From: Hyphomonadaceae bacterium UKL13-1
Lineage (GTDB): Bacteria > Pseudomonadota > Alphaproteobacteria > Caulobacterales > Aquidulcibacteraceae
Direction: 5' to 3'
DNA length: 64,000 bases
NCBI GenBank assembly: GCA_001602435.1
Contig: CP012156.1
Location: 3,045,898-3,109,897, forward strand
The notes under the pieces are model-generated. The model did no database searches. It saw only the letters and a program-made list of their open reading frames with translations, and was not told the DNA's origin. The translations under genes were made by a program, and so were the position numbers. How positions within the stretch are numbered: position 1 is the stretch's first letter; every line of letters begins with the position of its first letter. Shown here one piece after another: positions 7,991 through 16,922 of the stretch.

Positions 7991-9547
7991 TTAGGCCATA
8001 AAGCCTAGGTTTGGATTTGTGAAATTCTTCAGGTTCGGGAAGATCACGTTGAGGTCTGTGTTCGAAACCCCAAACCACGTCCCCAATGTCGCCGCATATT
8101 GGTCCACCGAGGTGGTGGGAATATGGGCGTTTCCAGACTGGTCTGGATTGCGGAATGTGCCCAAATCGCTGCCGACAGTCGGGAACTGGCCGTACATATC
8201 GCCACCGTTTACCGCACCGCCCATCACCAGATGGTGGCCACCCCAAGCATGGTCAGTGCCATCGCCGTTGGTGTTAAAGGTCCGGGAGAAGTCGGAGCCC
8301 GTGAAGGTTGTCACGGAGCTACGCATGTCCACGCCGCCGATATTTGCCAAGGTCGCATCAAAGGTGGCCATGGCGTTGGCCAATTTGCTGAGATTGTTTG
8401 GTTGGGCTGTGTTTTGGAAGTCGTGGCTATCATGGCCGCCGACCGCAACAAAGAAGACCTGACGGCGCAAGCCAAGCGCAGGTGCGGCTGCAATCATGCG
8501 TGCCACAGTCTGCAATTGAACCGACAGAGAGTTTGTTTCCACATTGTTGGTGATCGGATTACGATAGACCGGCGGGGCGGGAATGGCCGTCACCAAGGCA
8601 CCTGTCGCCGCTGTATTCAGCGTGACAGAAGCATCCAGCGAGCGACCAACGATTGTCGCGTGGTCGGAACCCATATTTGCAACAAAGCCCGTATCGCGGA
8701 TGATTTCCCGCATTTTAGCTGGGCCTTGGTTTGAACCAAACAGCGTCGTTCCACCAGCAGCGTTCACAACCACCGCGGGCGTCGCGCCTGTCGAGACCTG
8801 ATATTGCACCACCGTACGGCCAGACAGAAACACAGTGTTCCCGGCGGTCGACATGGCTGTATACAGGCTATTGGCACCATTGCCCGATGCCATCAGATCG
8901 CCAAATTGGCCACCCCAACCGGTGCGCACGCCTTCAGTGAGGCCGGCTTGCCAAACGGCCTGTTGGTCGTTGTGCGAGAACAAATTCGCGGGCACCTTCT
9001 TGGTGCGTGCTTGATACTGCGCCTTTGTCACGGGCTCCACCAAAGAGCCGACATTGGCGATTACAGCCAGTCGACCCGCGGTATAAGCCGGCAGAAGTGG
9101 TGCCAACATGGGGTGGAAGCCAAAGGTACGCGTCGTCGCGTTGGTACCCGCTGGAATGGCCTGGGCCGTCTTTGGCGTGAACGGCAGGATGCCGCCCCAA
9201 GCCTCAGGTGTGCCTGCAGCAACGGTCCGTCCAGTCACGGAAGAGGTTGAGCCAACTGCTGCTGCTGCTGTGCCGACAGGCATCAATGCAATGGGGTCAG
9301 ACCCAGTGTTGCGGGCAGCCCAGTAACGGTTCCAGGAATCGGTATCAGAAGCCAATACCGTATTGTTGGAGTCATTGCCACCCAATTGGAAGATACAAAC
9401 AAGTGCTTTGTATCCCCCTGCAGTCTGGCTAGCAGCCGAATTAAAGGCGGCTAATTGCATGCCGAAGGCCGTTGCGACAGGTGCGGCAATACCGACTGCA
9501 CCGGTTGTTGCCATAAATTGGCGACGTGTATGACGTAAATCTTTCAT
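7991..9547 (-). CDS. DUF1501 family protein with Tat signal
   Basis: About 518 residues. The leader holds a twin-arginine motif (TRRQFMA) followed by an Ala/Gly hydrophobic stretch, so export by the Tat system is expected. The body has the features of DUF1501, a family related to the sulfatase/alkaline-phosphatase fold: FQLGGNDSNN near the start of the mature protein, VGGHDSHDFQN, and the terminal TDHAWGGHHLVMGG segment with clustered histidines that may bind metal. The ATG at 9547 is preceded by AAGGGGG. It follows the DUF1800 gene by 10 bases, a pairing seen across many bacteria. The substrate is unknown. Confidence 0.88.
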   Translation of the reverse strand: MKDLRHTRRQFMATTGAVGIAAPVATAFGMQLAAFNSAASQTAGGYKALVCIFQLGGNDSNNTVLASDTDSWNRYWAARNTGSDPIALMPVGTAAAAVGSTSSVTGRTVAAGTPEAWGGILPFTPKTAQAIPAGTNATTRTFGFHPMLAPLLPAYTAGRLAVIANVGSLVEPVTKAQYQARTKKVPANLFSHNDQQAVWQAGLTEGVRTGWGGQFGDLMASGNGANSLYTAMSTAGNTVFLSGRTVVQYQVSTGATPAVVVNAAGGTTLFGSNQGPAKMREIIRDTGFVANMGSDHATIVGRSLDASVTLNTAATGALVTAIPAPPVYRNPITNNVETNSLSVQLQTVARMIAAAPALGLRRQVFFVAVGGHDSHDFQNTAQPNNLSKLANAMATFDATLANIGGVDMRSSVTTFTGSDFSRTFNTNGDGTDHAWGGHHLVMGGAVNGGDMYGQFPTVGSDLGTFRNPDQSGNAHIPTTSVDQYAATLGTWFGVSNTDLNVIFPNLKNFTNPNLGFMA

Positions 9548-9557
9548 GGCCGCCCCC

Positions 9558-11291
9558 TTAGCGCTGCAAGATGTAATCTGGAGAAACAACGGTCAGATAG
9601 ACCGCCAACTTCGATCGGTTCAGCAGAGCCGCATCAATTTGCGCCTGTGTCGTCGTGCCACCCGAAGGAATGGTGACCGCGGTGACCGCATCTATGATTT
9701 GCTGGCGGCGAGCCGCCGTCATATTGCCATAAGTCAAAAGATAATTGACCCGATCGACCAAGGCAGCTGGATCGGCTGCAACCGCCATTTCCTTGACATA
9801 GCTCAGCTTGACGTCACTGCTGGTGCCGATACCCGTGTTGACCGTGGTCTGCATGGTGTTCATGTAGCCAGCTACCGTGACTTCATCGACAATTTGCATT
9901 TCCGGCGCGACGAGCCCTTGCGTGCCGGTTTTGGTGTTTGGTGGCGTATAGCCAGGGCGGAAGAAGTTAAACACCGAGGGCGAAGCCATGGGAGATTGAC
10001 CTAAAGACGTCGAGGCGCTGGTCGAACCCACTGGCCATAAGCCATTGGTTGATGCCGCGTTCAAAGCACGCATCAAACCGGTCATACGGATGACAGGCTC
10101 GCGCAGCTTCCCGAAGTTTGCGTCGACCCCTGCTGACATATTGCGCGCTTCACTGTCCAATAGAACTGCGCGGACCACAGCGGCCATATCGCCACGTACG
10201 CCCGAACCATTGTTGTTGAAGACATTCGCCACCCGGTTCACATAGGCTGGGCTGGGGTTAGATGTGACCAAACGCTGGATCATCTGCTTCCCGATGAATG
10301 GGCCGACGTTCGGGTGGTTGAAGATCGTATCAAGCGCAATCTTCAAGTCACCCGCAGGATTTGGAGTCGTGGTTGCAGGGATCACCGTGCCCAAAAAGCG
10401 CTTCTCAGAGATCGAATGGAAATTTGGGTACGCAATCATTGGATTTACAAAAGACGCGTCATTGCGACCGCCGCCGGAAAACGTCGAGTTGGTTGGCGTC
10501 GTGGCAAACCAGCTAAATCCGGTAAAGACTTTCGCGAGGTTGGAGATGTCTGCTGCCGTATAGGTTGGGATTGGATTGCCCGAACTATCCAGCTTTTGCG
10601 TTCCATCATTATTGAGTTCGAACAAGCCAATCGACATCAACTGCATGACTTCGCGTGCGAAGTTTTCATCTGGCGAACGACCCGTTGTGAGGTCTTCTTT
10701 CTGGTTTGCCATATGGGTCAAATAGACACCCATCATCGGATGCAGAGTCACATCTTCCAGAAGCTGGCGATAGTTACCAAAAGCGTTGCGGCCCAACATA
10801 TCGTAATAAGAGCCGAGGCCGCGAACGTTCATTTGCGGTTCGGCAAATGAGATCACGAAGATTTGCGACAAGGCAAATTTGGTTCGTTCGCGCAATTGAT
10901 CTTGCGACGTCACAGCTTCGCGCCAGAAATACTCGTAGAAGTTCGACGAGCTAACATCGGCTGTCGGGTTTGGTGCAGCCGGAGCTGGCGGGTTTCGCAA
11001 TTGATCCCGACGCGTGTTCAAATAATCGAGGGCCAGAGCCCCTTCTGGAAGGGCCTGCTGCGCCGTGATCCACGCGGCGAAAGTCGTGTCCCGTGTGGCT
11101 TCAATTTCGGCCTCAGTGGGCCCAAATGTCGATTGAATGAGGAAACGCGATGCCTCTGCCGCAGTCGCACGCGGTGTAACGACACCACCACCGCCGCCGG
11201 CTGGTGGAGACGATCCACCTCCGCCGCCGCAAGCGGAAACCATCCCTAACAATAATGCAGCACTAGCTACTTTAATCCAACGATTTCCCAT
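9558..11291 (-). CDS. DUF1800 family lipoprotein
   Basis: About 577 residues. A lipoprotein signal ends in GMVSAC, followed by a flexible Gly/Pro-rich segment, so the mature protein is membrane-anchored. The rest is DUF1800: EASRFLIQSTFGPTEAEIE near residue 45, DENFAREVMQLMSIGLFELN in the middle and FNFFRPGYTPPN towards the end. The ATG at 11291 starts the lipoprotein signal; an upstream start at 11339 would add an unlikely 16 residues. It is first in the operon with DUF1501. The two probably act together in the envelope, but the reaction is unknown. Confidence 0.87.
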   Translation of the reverse strand: MGNRWIKVASAALLLGMVSACGGGGGSSPPAGGGGGVVTPRATAAEASRFLIQSTFGPTEAEIEATRDTTFAAWITAQQALPEGALALDYLNTRRDQLRNPPAPAAPNPTADVSSSNFYEYFWREAVTSQDQLRERTKFALSQIFVISFAEPQMNVRGLGSYYDMLGRNAFGNYRQLLEDVTLHPMMGVYLTHMANQKEDLTTGRSPDENFAREVMQLMSIGLFELNNDGTQKLDSSGNPIPTYTAADISNLAKVFTGFSWFATTPTNSTFSGGGRNDASFVNPMIAYPNFHSISEKRFLGTVIPATTTPNPAGDLKIALDTIFNHPNVGPFIGKQMIQRLVTSNPSPAYVNRVANVFNNNGSGVRGDMAAVVRAVLLDSEARNMSAGVDANFGKLREPVIRMTGLMRALNAASTNGLWPVGSTSASTSLGQSPMASPSVFNFFRPGYTPPNTKTGTQGLVAPEMQIVDEVTVAGYMNTMQTTVNTGIGTSSDVKLSYVKEMAVAADPAALVDRVNYLLTYGNMTAARRQQIIDAVTAVTIPSGGTTTQAQIDAALLNRSKLAVYLTVVSPDYILQR

Positions 11292-11391
11292 AACGCACCC
11301 CAACTCAAGAAGCCATTTGCGCCAATCGTGCAGACACACGTCGAGCTTTGCTGGCTCTTGCTACCACGGAGATGTCTAACGGATAAGACAA

Positions 11392-11422
11392 TAAAAATTC
11401 GTATAACTAAATGGCGAATTTT
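11392..11422 (-). terminator. AT-rich hairpin, possible terminator of the virB operon
   Basis: AAAAATTCG (11392-11400) and CGAATTTTT (11414-11422) form a 9-base stem with a 13-base loop between virB11 and DUF1800. Both sides are T-rich on their own strand, so it could stop transcripts coming out of virB11. The stem is AT-rich and therefore weak. Confidence 0.45.
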
Positions 11423-11481
11423 TACTTAAGGGGATTATTTCAACTAAAATCCATCTAAAACCAGATTAGACTTTTGGAAAC

Positions 11482-12489
11482 CTACCTCAGCAAGCGGATC
11501 TCGCGTACCTGCCGACGGCCTTGATTGCGCTCTAACTGTACGATCACGTCAACCACACTGCGAACATAGGCCAAGATGTCCGCATGGGTCATCGCCGTAC
11601 CAGTTTGCAAGGCCATCAGCGCAAGCTGTTCTAGGGCCCCATCTGGCGTGTCGGCATGCAAAGTGGTCACAGATCCTGGGTGGCCTGTATTAATGGCCCG
11701 CAGGAAGGTGAAAGCCTCCTTACCGCGAAGCTCTCCCACAATGATCCGATCCGGCCGCATGCGGAGCGCAGATTGCAACAGATCATCGACATCGACGCGG
11801 GCCTCGCCAGTCTGTCCCTTTACTGCCACAAGACCAACGGCATTCTCATGAACAAGTCGGATTTCTGCGGCGTCTTCAATCAGGATCAAGCGCTCATCTA
11901 GACTGACTTCCTTCAAGAGGGCGTTGAGGAAAGTTGTCTTTCCCGTCCCCGTCCCGCCTGAGACAACGATGTTGCGCTTTTGTTGAACGGCGAGCTTAAG
12001 GAATGCCGTCACATCTCCCTTGGCGAGGCTGGCCTTTAGTTCCTTATCCGGGTCAAAGGAAGCTTTTGTGCCACCTGCCCCGACAATATGCGATAGCGCA
12101 CCCGCCGATACATAATCATCTAGGGTCAGATCGGTCAGCACGTGCTTGCGAATGGCCAAGGCGACTTCGCCCCGCGTGGCAGGCGGCAACACAATTTGAA
12201 TGCGCTCTCCAGTCGGCAAGCTTGCCGACAGCAAGGGATGCTCGCGGCTGATCCCTTGCTTGGAAATCCGCGCGATCTGGGAGGCAAGACGGGTCAGATT
12301 GACCTGAGTCACATCCGGCGCTTCATATCGGACAATACCGCCTGTGACACTTTCGACCCAGACCTCGCCGGGTCGATTGACCAAAATGTCGGTAACGTCC
12401 GGTCGATTCAACCAACCCGATAGCGGCTCAAGAAATGCGGAGAGATAGACGCCCCCCAAAACTTGCGGTGCGCCATGTGGCCCACTCAT
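11482..12489 (-). CDS. virB11: type IV secretion ATPase VirB11
   Basis: A 335-residue hexameric secretion ATPase of the VirB11/TrbB type, at the cytoplasmic face. The N-terminal domain covers about 1-140. The C-terminal RecA-like domain shows Walker A GGTGTGKTT, an Asp box around LIEDAAEI, Walker B MRPDRIIVGELRG and a His box around GHPGSVTTLHAD. Its ATG overlaps the virB10 stop by four bases and it is the last gene of the operon. It energises pilus assembly and substrate transfer. Confidence 0.92.
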   Translation of the reverse strand: MSGPHGAPQVLGGVYLSAFLEPLSGWLNRPDVTDILVNRPGEVWVESVTGGIVRYEAPDVTQVNLTRLASQIARISKQGISREHPLLSASLPTGERIQIVLPPATRGEVALAIRKHVLTDLTLDDYVSAGALSHIVGAGGTKASFDPDKELKASLAKGDVTAFLKLAVQQKRNIVVSGGTGTGKTTFLNALLKEVSLDERLILIEDAAEIRLVHENAVGLVAVKGQTGEARVDVDDLLQSALRMRPDRIIVGELRGKEAFTFLRAINTGHPGSVTTLHADTPDGALEQLALMALQTGTAMTHADILAYVRSVVDVIVQLERNQGRRQVREIRLLR

Positions 12490-13745
12490 GGTCGGTTCCC
12501 TGGGGGCGGATCAACAACTGGCGCAACGCCCGCTGCTGGCGAAACTGGGTTCAGAGAGAAGTCGAGGTCACGCGCGACAAAGACTTGGATGGCGGTCCCT
12601 TGCTTAACTGTAACAGTCGGCTTGATCGTTTCACCAGAGGAAACGGCACTCGGAAGCGTCTGAGCTGTGCCAATGACCAATTGATTGGAATTGGTGTTGC
12701 TGAGCGCAGCACTGATGGCCGTCGATAAAAGGCCTGGGCCGTAGCGTTGGAAATAATGACGATCCACTTTTCCATCTAAGCCAGCACGGCCAAGCGGATC
12801 CGTTCCAGGCGATGCTAATTGGATTGAGACACCATCCGGGCGCAGCAGACGCGTCCAGACAACAAAGGCCCGCGACTGACCCAATGCCACTTCCGAGCGA
12901 TATTGCCCGACCAAGCGAGAGCCTCGTGGAATTAGGACCCGTGTGCCGTCAAAACTCAAAACATCGCGGCTAACCACAGCCCGAACGAAGCCCGGAAGAT
13001 CAGAATTGATCGCAGTTTCTAGTACGGCTGCGATCAAGGCACCCTGAGGTACCGTCGTCTTTGGGTTGCGCAATGCGCCAGCACGGGCGGCGGGAACTTC
13101 GCCAGAACTAACGCGCGCAGCAAAGGCATCATTGTCGCCCCCGCCGCCGCTTGCTGAAGCATTAGCTGAAGCCTCTGCCGCTGCGCCGGCAGGCACAAGG
13201 TCGACAATCAAAGCAGGAGAGCGCATCCGCTGCGTCAGATCCGCTCCAGTCCGCGTGGGCGGTGGTGGAGGGGGTAGCGGGGTTGGCATTGGGCGATAGA
13301 CATCGCGGATTGGCGGCGGAGGCGGAGGCGGTGGCGACGGTGCCCATGCTTGAGGCGGAGGGACCGCCTCATTCGCGGCCGGATTCTCAGGAACCATCGG
13401 CTGGGAAGGCATAACAGGAGGCGCTATCGTCTGCGCAAACAAGCTTGGTGGATCGGGAATGCGCTGACCAAGACTGCCGTCGTTTTTTGAGTCGCGCGTT
13501 GGGGTCAAATCCCCAGCTCCAGCTCGTTTTTGCGCCGAAACCATAGTCGTGAAAACAATCGTGCCAAGAGCAAGAGCACCGACCACCCCAGCAATCATCA
13601 CCCACGGACGGTCTGGATAAGCGACAGCAGGTGCCGCATCCACGATGAGATCAGAAGTTCCTATTTCCGGCGCGCCCTCTGTACCCATTGCCGAACTGGC
13701 TGCAGGGTCAATAGGCTCCAGCGAGCCACTACCCATCTGGCTCAT
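12486..13745 (-). CDS. virB10: type IV secretion protein VirB10
   Basis: About 419 residues. A cytoplasmic head is followed by one membrane helix (PWVMIAGVVGALALGTIVF), a long Pro-rich periplasmic stretch with runs of prolines, and the conserved VirB10/TrbI beta-barrel domain (roughly the last 190 residues, including LIPRGSRLVGQYRS). VirB10 spans both membranes and links the ATPases to the outer-membrane core. The start at 13745 overlaps the virB9 stop as ATGA; a longer frame to 13856 is out of register with this coupling. Confidence 0.92.
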   Translation of the reverse strand: MSQMGSGSLEPIDPAASSAMGTEGAPEIGTSDLIVDAAPAVAYPDRPWVMIAGVVGALALGTIVFTTMVSAQKRAGAGDLTPTRDSKNDGSLGQRIPDPPSLFAQTIAPPVMPSQPMVPENPAANEAVPPPQAWAPSPPPPPPPPIRDVYRPMPTPLPPPPPPTRTGADLTQRMRSPALIVDLVPAGAAAEASANASASGGGGDNDAFAARVSSGEVPAARAGALRNPKTTVPQGALIAAVLETAINSDLPGFVRAVVSRDVLSFDGTRVLIPRGSRLVGQYRSEVALGQSRAFVVWTRLLRPDGVSIQLASPGTDPLGRAGLDGKVDRHYFQRYGPGLLSTAISAALSNTNSNQLVIGTAQTLPSAVSSGETIKPTVTVKQGTAIQVFVARDLDFSLNPVSPAAGVAPVVDPPPGNRP

Positions 13746-14590
13746 GGCTTCGACTCCTTCGGTGCACCAAGGCCGAATAGACCGCGGGACTTTGGCTTCG
13801 TTCGGCTTGAGGGCCGCATCACAGGTGCATTGGGGCCGGGATCCGGCTCCCGCCAAGCATCATTGCTGACAATGGTTTGGTCAGTCCCGTTGCGCAGAAC
13901 AAAAGCTGGGCCAACCCGTTCAACCACCATGACATTGCCGCGCATGATAAAATTCACGAGCGATTCAGAGCCATCCGCGCTCAAAGCGAAAACAGCTGGG
14001 GTTGCGGCTCCAGATGGCCATTCCAGATAAGTTCTTTGGCCATCGTCAAAAATGCGCGATGGCACATTGCGGGTGCTACCCGAGACCGAGTAATTTTGGT
14101 TTGAATTGGCTTGTGGCTGAGGCACCAAATCCTTGGGCTCTAGTGCCACGGGTTCAGGCGGATAGGTAAACTTCACGCGATAGATGATGTTTGGATCGCC
14201 AGGCCCTGTCGGCTCTTCCGCGCTTAGCTGGAAAGTGTAGCGGCGTTTGGAGGTAATCACCGACATATTGGTAGCCGCATCAAACTCAATCGGCTTTACA
14301 AATAATGTGTCGGCGCGTCGATTGGGCGTAACTTGCCAAGCTAAAGAGTCACCAATTGAGACATTCTCAATGCGCTCATCAGCGCCAAACTCAATCATCA
14401 TCTGATAGCCATAATGGCCGCGCAGCGAGACGACACTGTCTTCTTTGAAAAAGACCGTCTGAACGCGTGGGTCCACCGCACCCGGGATTGGTACCTCCCG
14501 CATTTGGGCGCGCACCGGGTCAGCACCGATAACCAGCGTGGCGAACACGACAGCTAAACAGATGTTCCAGTGTGGCTTGAGGGGCGTCAT
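13742..14590 (-). CDS. virB9: type IV secretion protein VirB9
   Basis: A 282-residue periplasmic/outer-membrane core component. The signal peptide ends in ADPVRA. The N-terminal VirB9/TrbG domain begins with REVPIPGAVDPRVQTV and the C-terminal domain contains RIFDDGQRTYLEWP, the part that normally contacts VirB7 and the VirB10 barrel. No virB7 gene is visible in the locus. Both ends overlap neighbouring genes by four bases. Confidence 0.9.
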   Translation of the reverse strand: MTPLKPHWNICLAVVFATLVIGADPVRAQMREVPIPGAVDPRVQTVFFKEDSVVSLRGHYGYQMMIEFGADERIENVSIGDSLAWQVTPNRRADTLFVKPIEFDAATNMSVITSKRRYTFQLSAEEPTGPGDPNIIYRVKFTYPPEPVALEPKDLVPQPQANSNQNYSVSGSTRNVPSRIFDDGQRTYLEWPSGAATPAVFALSADGSESLVNFIMRGNVMVVERVGPAFVLRNGTDQTIVSNDAWREPDPGPNAPVMRPSSRTKPKSRGLFGLGAPKESKP

Positions 14591-15534
14591 TGGGCTGGGA
14601 ACTCCTCACCATTCGGATTGCCCGATTTCGATTGCGGCTGCGCAGCAGGCGTGGCTGAGGTCGGCGCCTGGGCACCCGGACTTGTAGGTGCTGCGCCCAC
14701 AGGTGTCCCAGGTGCGACATTCCCTGGAACAGGAATCGTCGTCACACCGGACGCTGGCATTTGCGCTGGCGCTGGCATCATCTGCATTGGCGCGGCTGGC
14801 ATTGGCACTGGCTGAGTGGTTTCGGCATCACGCCGATAGCTTGAAATCTGGAAGCCAAGCGGGTTCAAATAGCGGTCTTGCTCATTGATTGGCTTACCCG
14901 AGAAACTATAGACAACGGACGCCACCCAAGGCTGACGCATGCCAGCCCCGCCACCACCCTCCGAGCGTTCCGTATCAAAGCGGATCATGGCCGAGCGTGG
15001 GCCCAAAATAGTCACGCTTTTTACGGTTACCTGGATGCGCGTATTTGGGCTGACGCGGCTTTGAATACCATTTGGATTAGACTTGTCCCAATCACGCAAA
15101 TATTCGGTCTCGGCAGCGCCTTGCGACCACGCGAGCGTTTTCCGATATTGTTCTCGGTAGTCGGCAGCATCAAAGGTTTCCCGCGCCAGCACATATTGAA
15201 CCACAAATGATTGGGCGACGGCTTCGGTCTCACTCAAGGTACCGAGATTTACGCCACGCGTGGTTTGAACATAGCCGGTCTCACGATCGACCGTAATTGT
15301 GTAGGGCATGGTTTGTTTGAGTGGCACCAGCACAACCAAGGCGACGGCCTGAATGGCCGCAATCCCAACCGCGATCCCAGCAACGATCCACGCGGTGCGT
15401 TGCGACCGACGGAGGGTGGCATGGGTGTCCTGCGCCCATGTACTGGCAGCCTCATAATAATGCGCGCGGGCCGCAACGCCATTGGGCGGAACGCCGGGTG
15501 GGGTGGAGGATGGATCAGCGTGCGGGCCGGTCAT
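14587..15534 (-). CDS. virB8: type IV secretion protein VirB8
   Basis: A 315-residue bitopic inner-membrane protein that nucleates assembly. It has a short cytoplasmic N-terminus, one membrane helix around residues 48-72 (TAWIVAGIAVGIAAIQAVAL), and the VirB8/TrbF periplasmic domain up to about residue 235. A Pro/Ala-rich tail of about 75 residues follows, longer than in most VirB8 proteins, and may reach neighbouring subunits. It is coupled to virB6 and virB9 by ATGA overlaps. Confidence 0.9.
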   Translation of the reverse strand: MTGPHADPSSTPPGVPPNGVAARAHYYEAASTWAQDTHATLRRSQRTAWIVAGIAVGIAAIQAVALVVLVPLKQTMPYTITVDRETGYVQTTRGVNLGTLSETEAVAQSFVVQYVLARETFDAADYREQYRKTLAWSQGAAETEYLRDWDKSNPNGIQSRVSPNTRIQVTVKSVTILGPRSAMIRFDTERSEGGGGAGMRQPWVASVVYSFSGKPINEQDRYLNPLGFQISSYRRDAETTQPVPMPAAPMQMMPAPAQMPASGVTTIPVPGNVAPGTPVGAAPTSPGAQAPTSATPAAQPQSKSGNPNGEEFPAQ

Positions 15535-16922
15535 GGTGCTTTTCCAGTTGCCGAAAGGCTTAGTTTTGAAGGAGGTTGGGTAAACATGCTTTCGCGAGGT
15601 CGACTAGGTCGGGTTGGATTACTGCGCTTACGACCATTCTGACCCAAGCGGACCGAGTAATCGCCTCGCACCCCTTCACCGCCGCCGCCTGCGACGAGTT
15701 CTGTCCGCCGATCAAGCGTGGTTGAAGATTGAGCGCCGGCACCGGAAACTGCAGCGGCCAAGCGGGCATCCCGTCGATCAGAGCCAGATCCAGAAGCTCC
15801 GCCCGAAACAACAGAAGCCAGCCGTGAGGCGCGGCTGGCTTCTGTTGGGGTGTCGACTCCAAAACCTTGACGCCCAGTAGCGGCCTCATTGACCGTAATC
15901 GGCTCTGGCTCACGTGATTTGACGTCAGGCAAACGGAACCCTGCGACCAGACGCGTGCACAGGCCAATCACGCTGCCAAAGACGGCGGTAAAGGTTAGGA
16001 TAATCACCATGACAGTCAGAATTGGCTGCAGGTCATACCGATTCTCGGCCCGCGCCACGGCGAGGCCCTGCAAACTTGGCTCTAGCGACGCCAAAAGACC
16101 AGCCATGAAAACAACTGTGGCCAGTGGCACCAGTGCAAAGCCTAATGCGGTTCGAAGCCAGCCCTCAAAGAAACCCTTGGTGCTTTCAAAAAGCAGGAGC
16201 CCGACAAATAGGGGCCCAATAGCCAACAACAGGCCCAACATCAGTTTGGCCAAGATCAAAAGCCCTAACGTGGAAACCAACAAGGTAATTGCCGAAAGCC
16301 ATAGGGCCGTTGCCCCAAAGGCAGGCCCACCTTGCAGTGCCGAACGCATTTGGATCACGGGTGCCAAACCCTTAAGGCTCTCTGGATCGGTTCCAGGGGC
16401 CGCCTGCAAGACAAAGCTGCCTCCATTCAAGGTAGCTCCAGCCACATTCGGCCCTTGCCCAGGCACGTCACTGACCAAAGCCATGGCACTTGCGGACTGT
16501 GTGAGTTGATCAAATGTATATTGCAATCGGGCAAAGATGTCAGTTGGCCCCATGGTTTGGGGCATCGGCATATTGGCCAAAAGGCTGTTGGCGATTTCGG
16601 CGGGGCCGTCGAACAAGAGCGAGAATACAAGGCTTTGATAGCTCGCCCAAGACGTGGTCAACATCACCACGGCGCCTAGTTTGATTGCGATCATTGGCAA
16701 ATCGCCAACGCGCAGATCGGTCCGGCCAGTCAAGAGACGGAACCCCAACAAAGCGACATAAATGGTCAGAAGCACGGTGATGACGGAACCAAGCGTGGAC
16801 CCAGGCCCAAAGAAGGCATTGTAGCCACCCTGCACACCCTCACGGATGTTGCAATCGACGGTATCGAGCAGGCCGCGAACCAGCCCTAAATCCGCGCGTG
16901 GGGCCGAACATTGACCAATCAT
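15531..16922 (-). CDS. virB6: type IV secretion protein VirB6
   Basis: A 463-residue polytopic inner-membrane channel component of the VirB6/TrbL family. Several hydrophobic helices are seen between about residues 40 and 330, with a large loop in the middle. A hydrophilic Ser/Arg/Gly-rich tail follows and is probably cytoplasmic. It overlaps virB4 and virB8 by four bases on either side, which leaves no space for virB5 or virB7. Confidence 0.88.
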   Translation of the reverse strand: MIGQCSAPRADLGLVRGLLDTVDCNIREGVQGGYNAFFGPGSTLGSVITVLLTIYVALLGFRLLTGRTDLRVGDLPMIAIKLGAVVMLTTSWASYQSLVFSLLFDGPAEIANSLLANMPMPQTMGPTDIFARLQYTFDQLTQSASAMALVSDVPGQGPNVAGATLNGGSFVLQAAPGTDPESLKGLAPVIQMRSALQGGPAFGATALWLSAITLLVSTLGLLILAKLMLGLLLAIGPLFVGLLLFESTKGFFEGWLRTALGFALVPLATVVFMAGLLASLEPSLQGLAVARAENRYDLQPILTVMVIILTFTAVFGSVIGLCTRLVAGFRLPDVKSREPEPITVNEAATGRQGFGVDTPTEASRASRLASVVSGGASGSGSDRRDARLAAAVSGAGAQSSTTLDRRTELVAGGGGEGVRGDYSVRLGQNGRKRSNPTRPSRPRESMFTQPPSKLSLSATGKAP

